Shown one piece after another: positions 6,767 to 6,875 of a stretch of 6,875 nucleotides of DNA. Every line of letters starts with the position of its first letter. The first letter of the stretch is position 1. Source of the DNA: Bacillota bacterium (lineage in GTDB: Bacteria; Bacillota; Clostridia; Lachnospirales; CAG-274); the NCBI GenBank assembly GCA_017627115.1, contig JAGAHK010000023.1:1-6875 (forward strand). The letters are read 5' to 3'. The translations under genes were made by a program, and so were the position numbers. The notes beneath the pieces were generated by a model that did no database searches, was not told the origin of the DNA, and saw nothing but the letters and a program-made list of their open reading frames with translations.

Positions 6767-6875
6767 AACAATTCTATTAACATTATCAGCGTCGCAGACT
6801 TTAAGCCGCAGGCGGAAACCGCGTTTTCGCCGAGGAGAAAAACTTGATTTTTCAAACCTTACAGGCATCAAGTGA
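6728..6875 (-). CDS. Possible 3' end of a minus-strand gene, cut by the window edge
   Basis: Read on the minus strand, this frame is open from the window edge for 48 codons and stops with TAA at 6730-6728. The visible residues are rich in Lys and Arg (for example SPRRKRGFRLRLKVCDADN) and end in GLIADFQDKF. An internal ATG lies at 6868-6866, but no Shine-Dalgarno can be judged. I do not recognise the family. It could be the tail of a converging gene or of a transposase whose terminal repeat is GGGGCTGTCGC just beyond the stop, or it may simply be a chance open frame. It overlaps the terminator candidate, so both readings may not hold. Confidence 0.25.
   Translation of the reverse strand, partial: HLMPVRFEKSSFSPRRKRGFRLRLKVCDADNVNRIVKRGLIADFQDKF
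6811..6831. other. Short GC-rich hairpin near the right edge
   Basis: GGCGGAAA (6811-6818) pairs with TTTTCGCC (6824-6831), eight pairs including one G-U, around a five-base loop. GCGG-AAA-CCGC (6812-6822) is an alternative fold. No T-run follows on the + strand, so it is not a clear terminator. It falls inside the minus-strand open frame and its role is unknown. Confidence 0.35.

Noticed and set aside
1..6875. CRISPR array, tRNA or rRNA genes
   Set aside because: The only tandem repeats are the three 14-bp units, which have no spacers. No cloverleaf or rRNA-like stretch was seen by eye.

Overview
The window reads as chromosomal DNA of a low-to-mid GC Firmicute, most likely an anaerobic gut Clostridia member (Ruminococcaceae / Oscillospirales-like). 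This is an inference from codon use, the G-rich Shine-Dalgarno sites, the Clostridia-style RlmD-type methyltransferase and the LarE protein; no rRNA or other marker gene is present to fix the taxon. All recognisable genes lie on the + strand and are tightly packed, with no gap over 300 bases.

Layout. (1) 1-67: leader with an extended -10 promoter candidate and a Shine-Dalgarno site. (2) 68-1440: a 23S rRNA (uracil-5-)-methyltransferase of the RlmD/RumA type, split by a -1 frameshift near base 718; every catalytic motif is intact on both sides of the break. (3) 1447-1488: three tandem 14-bp repeats, each with a Shine-Dalgarno-like core, directly in front of (4) 1494-3557, a lipoprotein zinc metallopeptidase of family M13 (neprilysin/PepO-like). 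(5) 3573-4400, 4397-5119 and 5116-5859: an ABC exporter made of one ATPase and two tandem, apparently paralogous permeases, joined by two ATGA stop/start overlaps. (6) 5881-6708: LarE, the sulfur-inserting enzyme of nickel-pincer cofactor synthesis. (7) 6709-6875: a bulged GC-rich hairpin followed by T4 (likely terminator), and a short minus-strand reading frame that stays open to the window edge.

How the genes fit together. The spacing from the M13 gene through larE (15 nt, two overlaps, 21 nt) fits one transcription unit ending at the 6716-6766 hairpin. The ABC genes clearly form one machine. An ATPase resembling bacitracin/lantibiotic-resistance ATPases beside a surface peptidase suggests peptide handling at the envelope, but that link is inference. 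rlmD and larE look like housekeeping or cofactor genes placed next to it. I did not find a clearly new system. The most notable points are the frameshifted rlmD, the tandem Shine-Dalgarno repeat, the altered Q-loop of the ATPase, the three-cysteine LarE without visible larB/larC, and the possible element edge at the right end.
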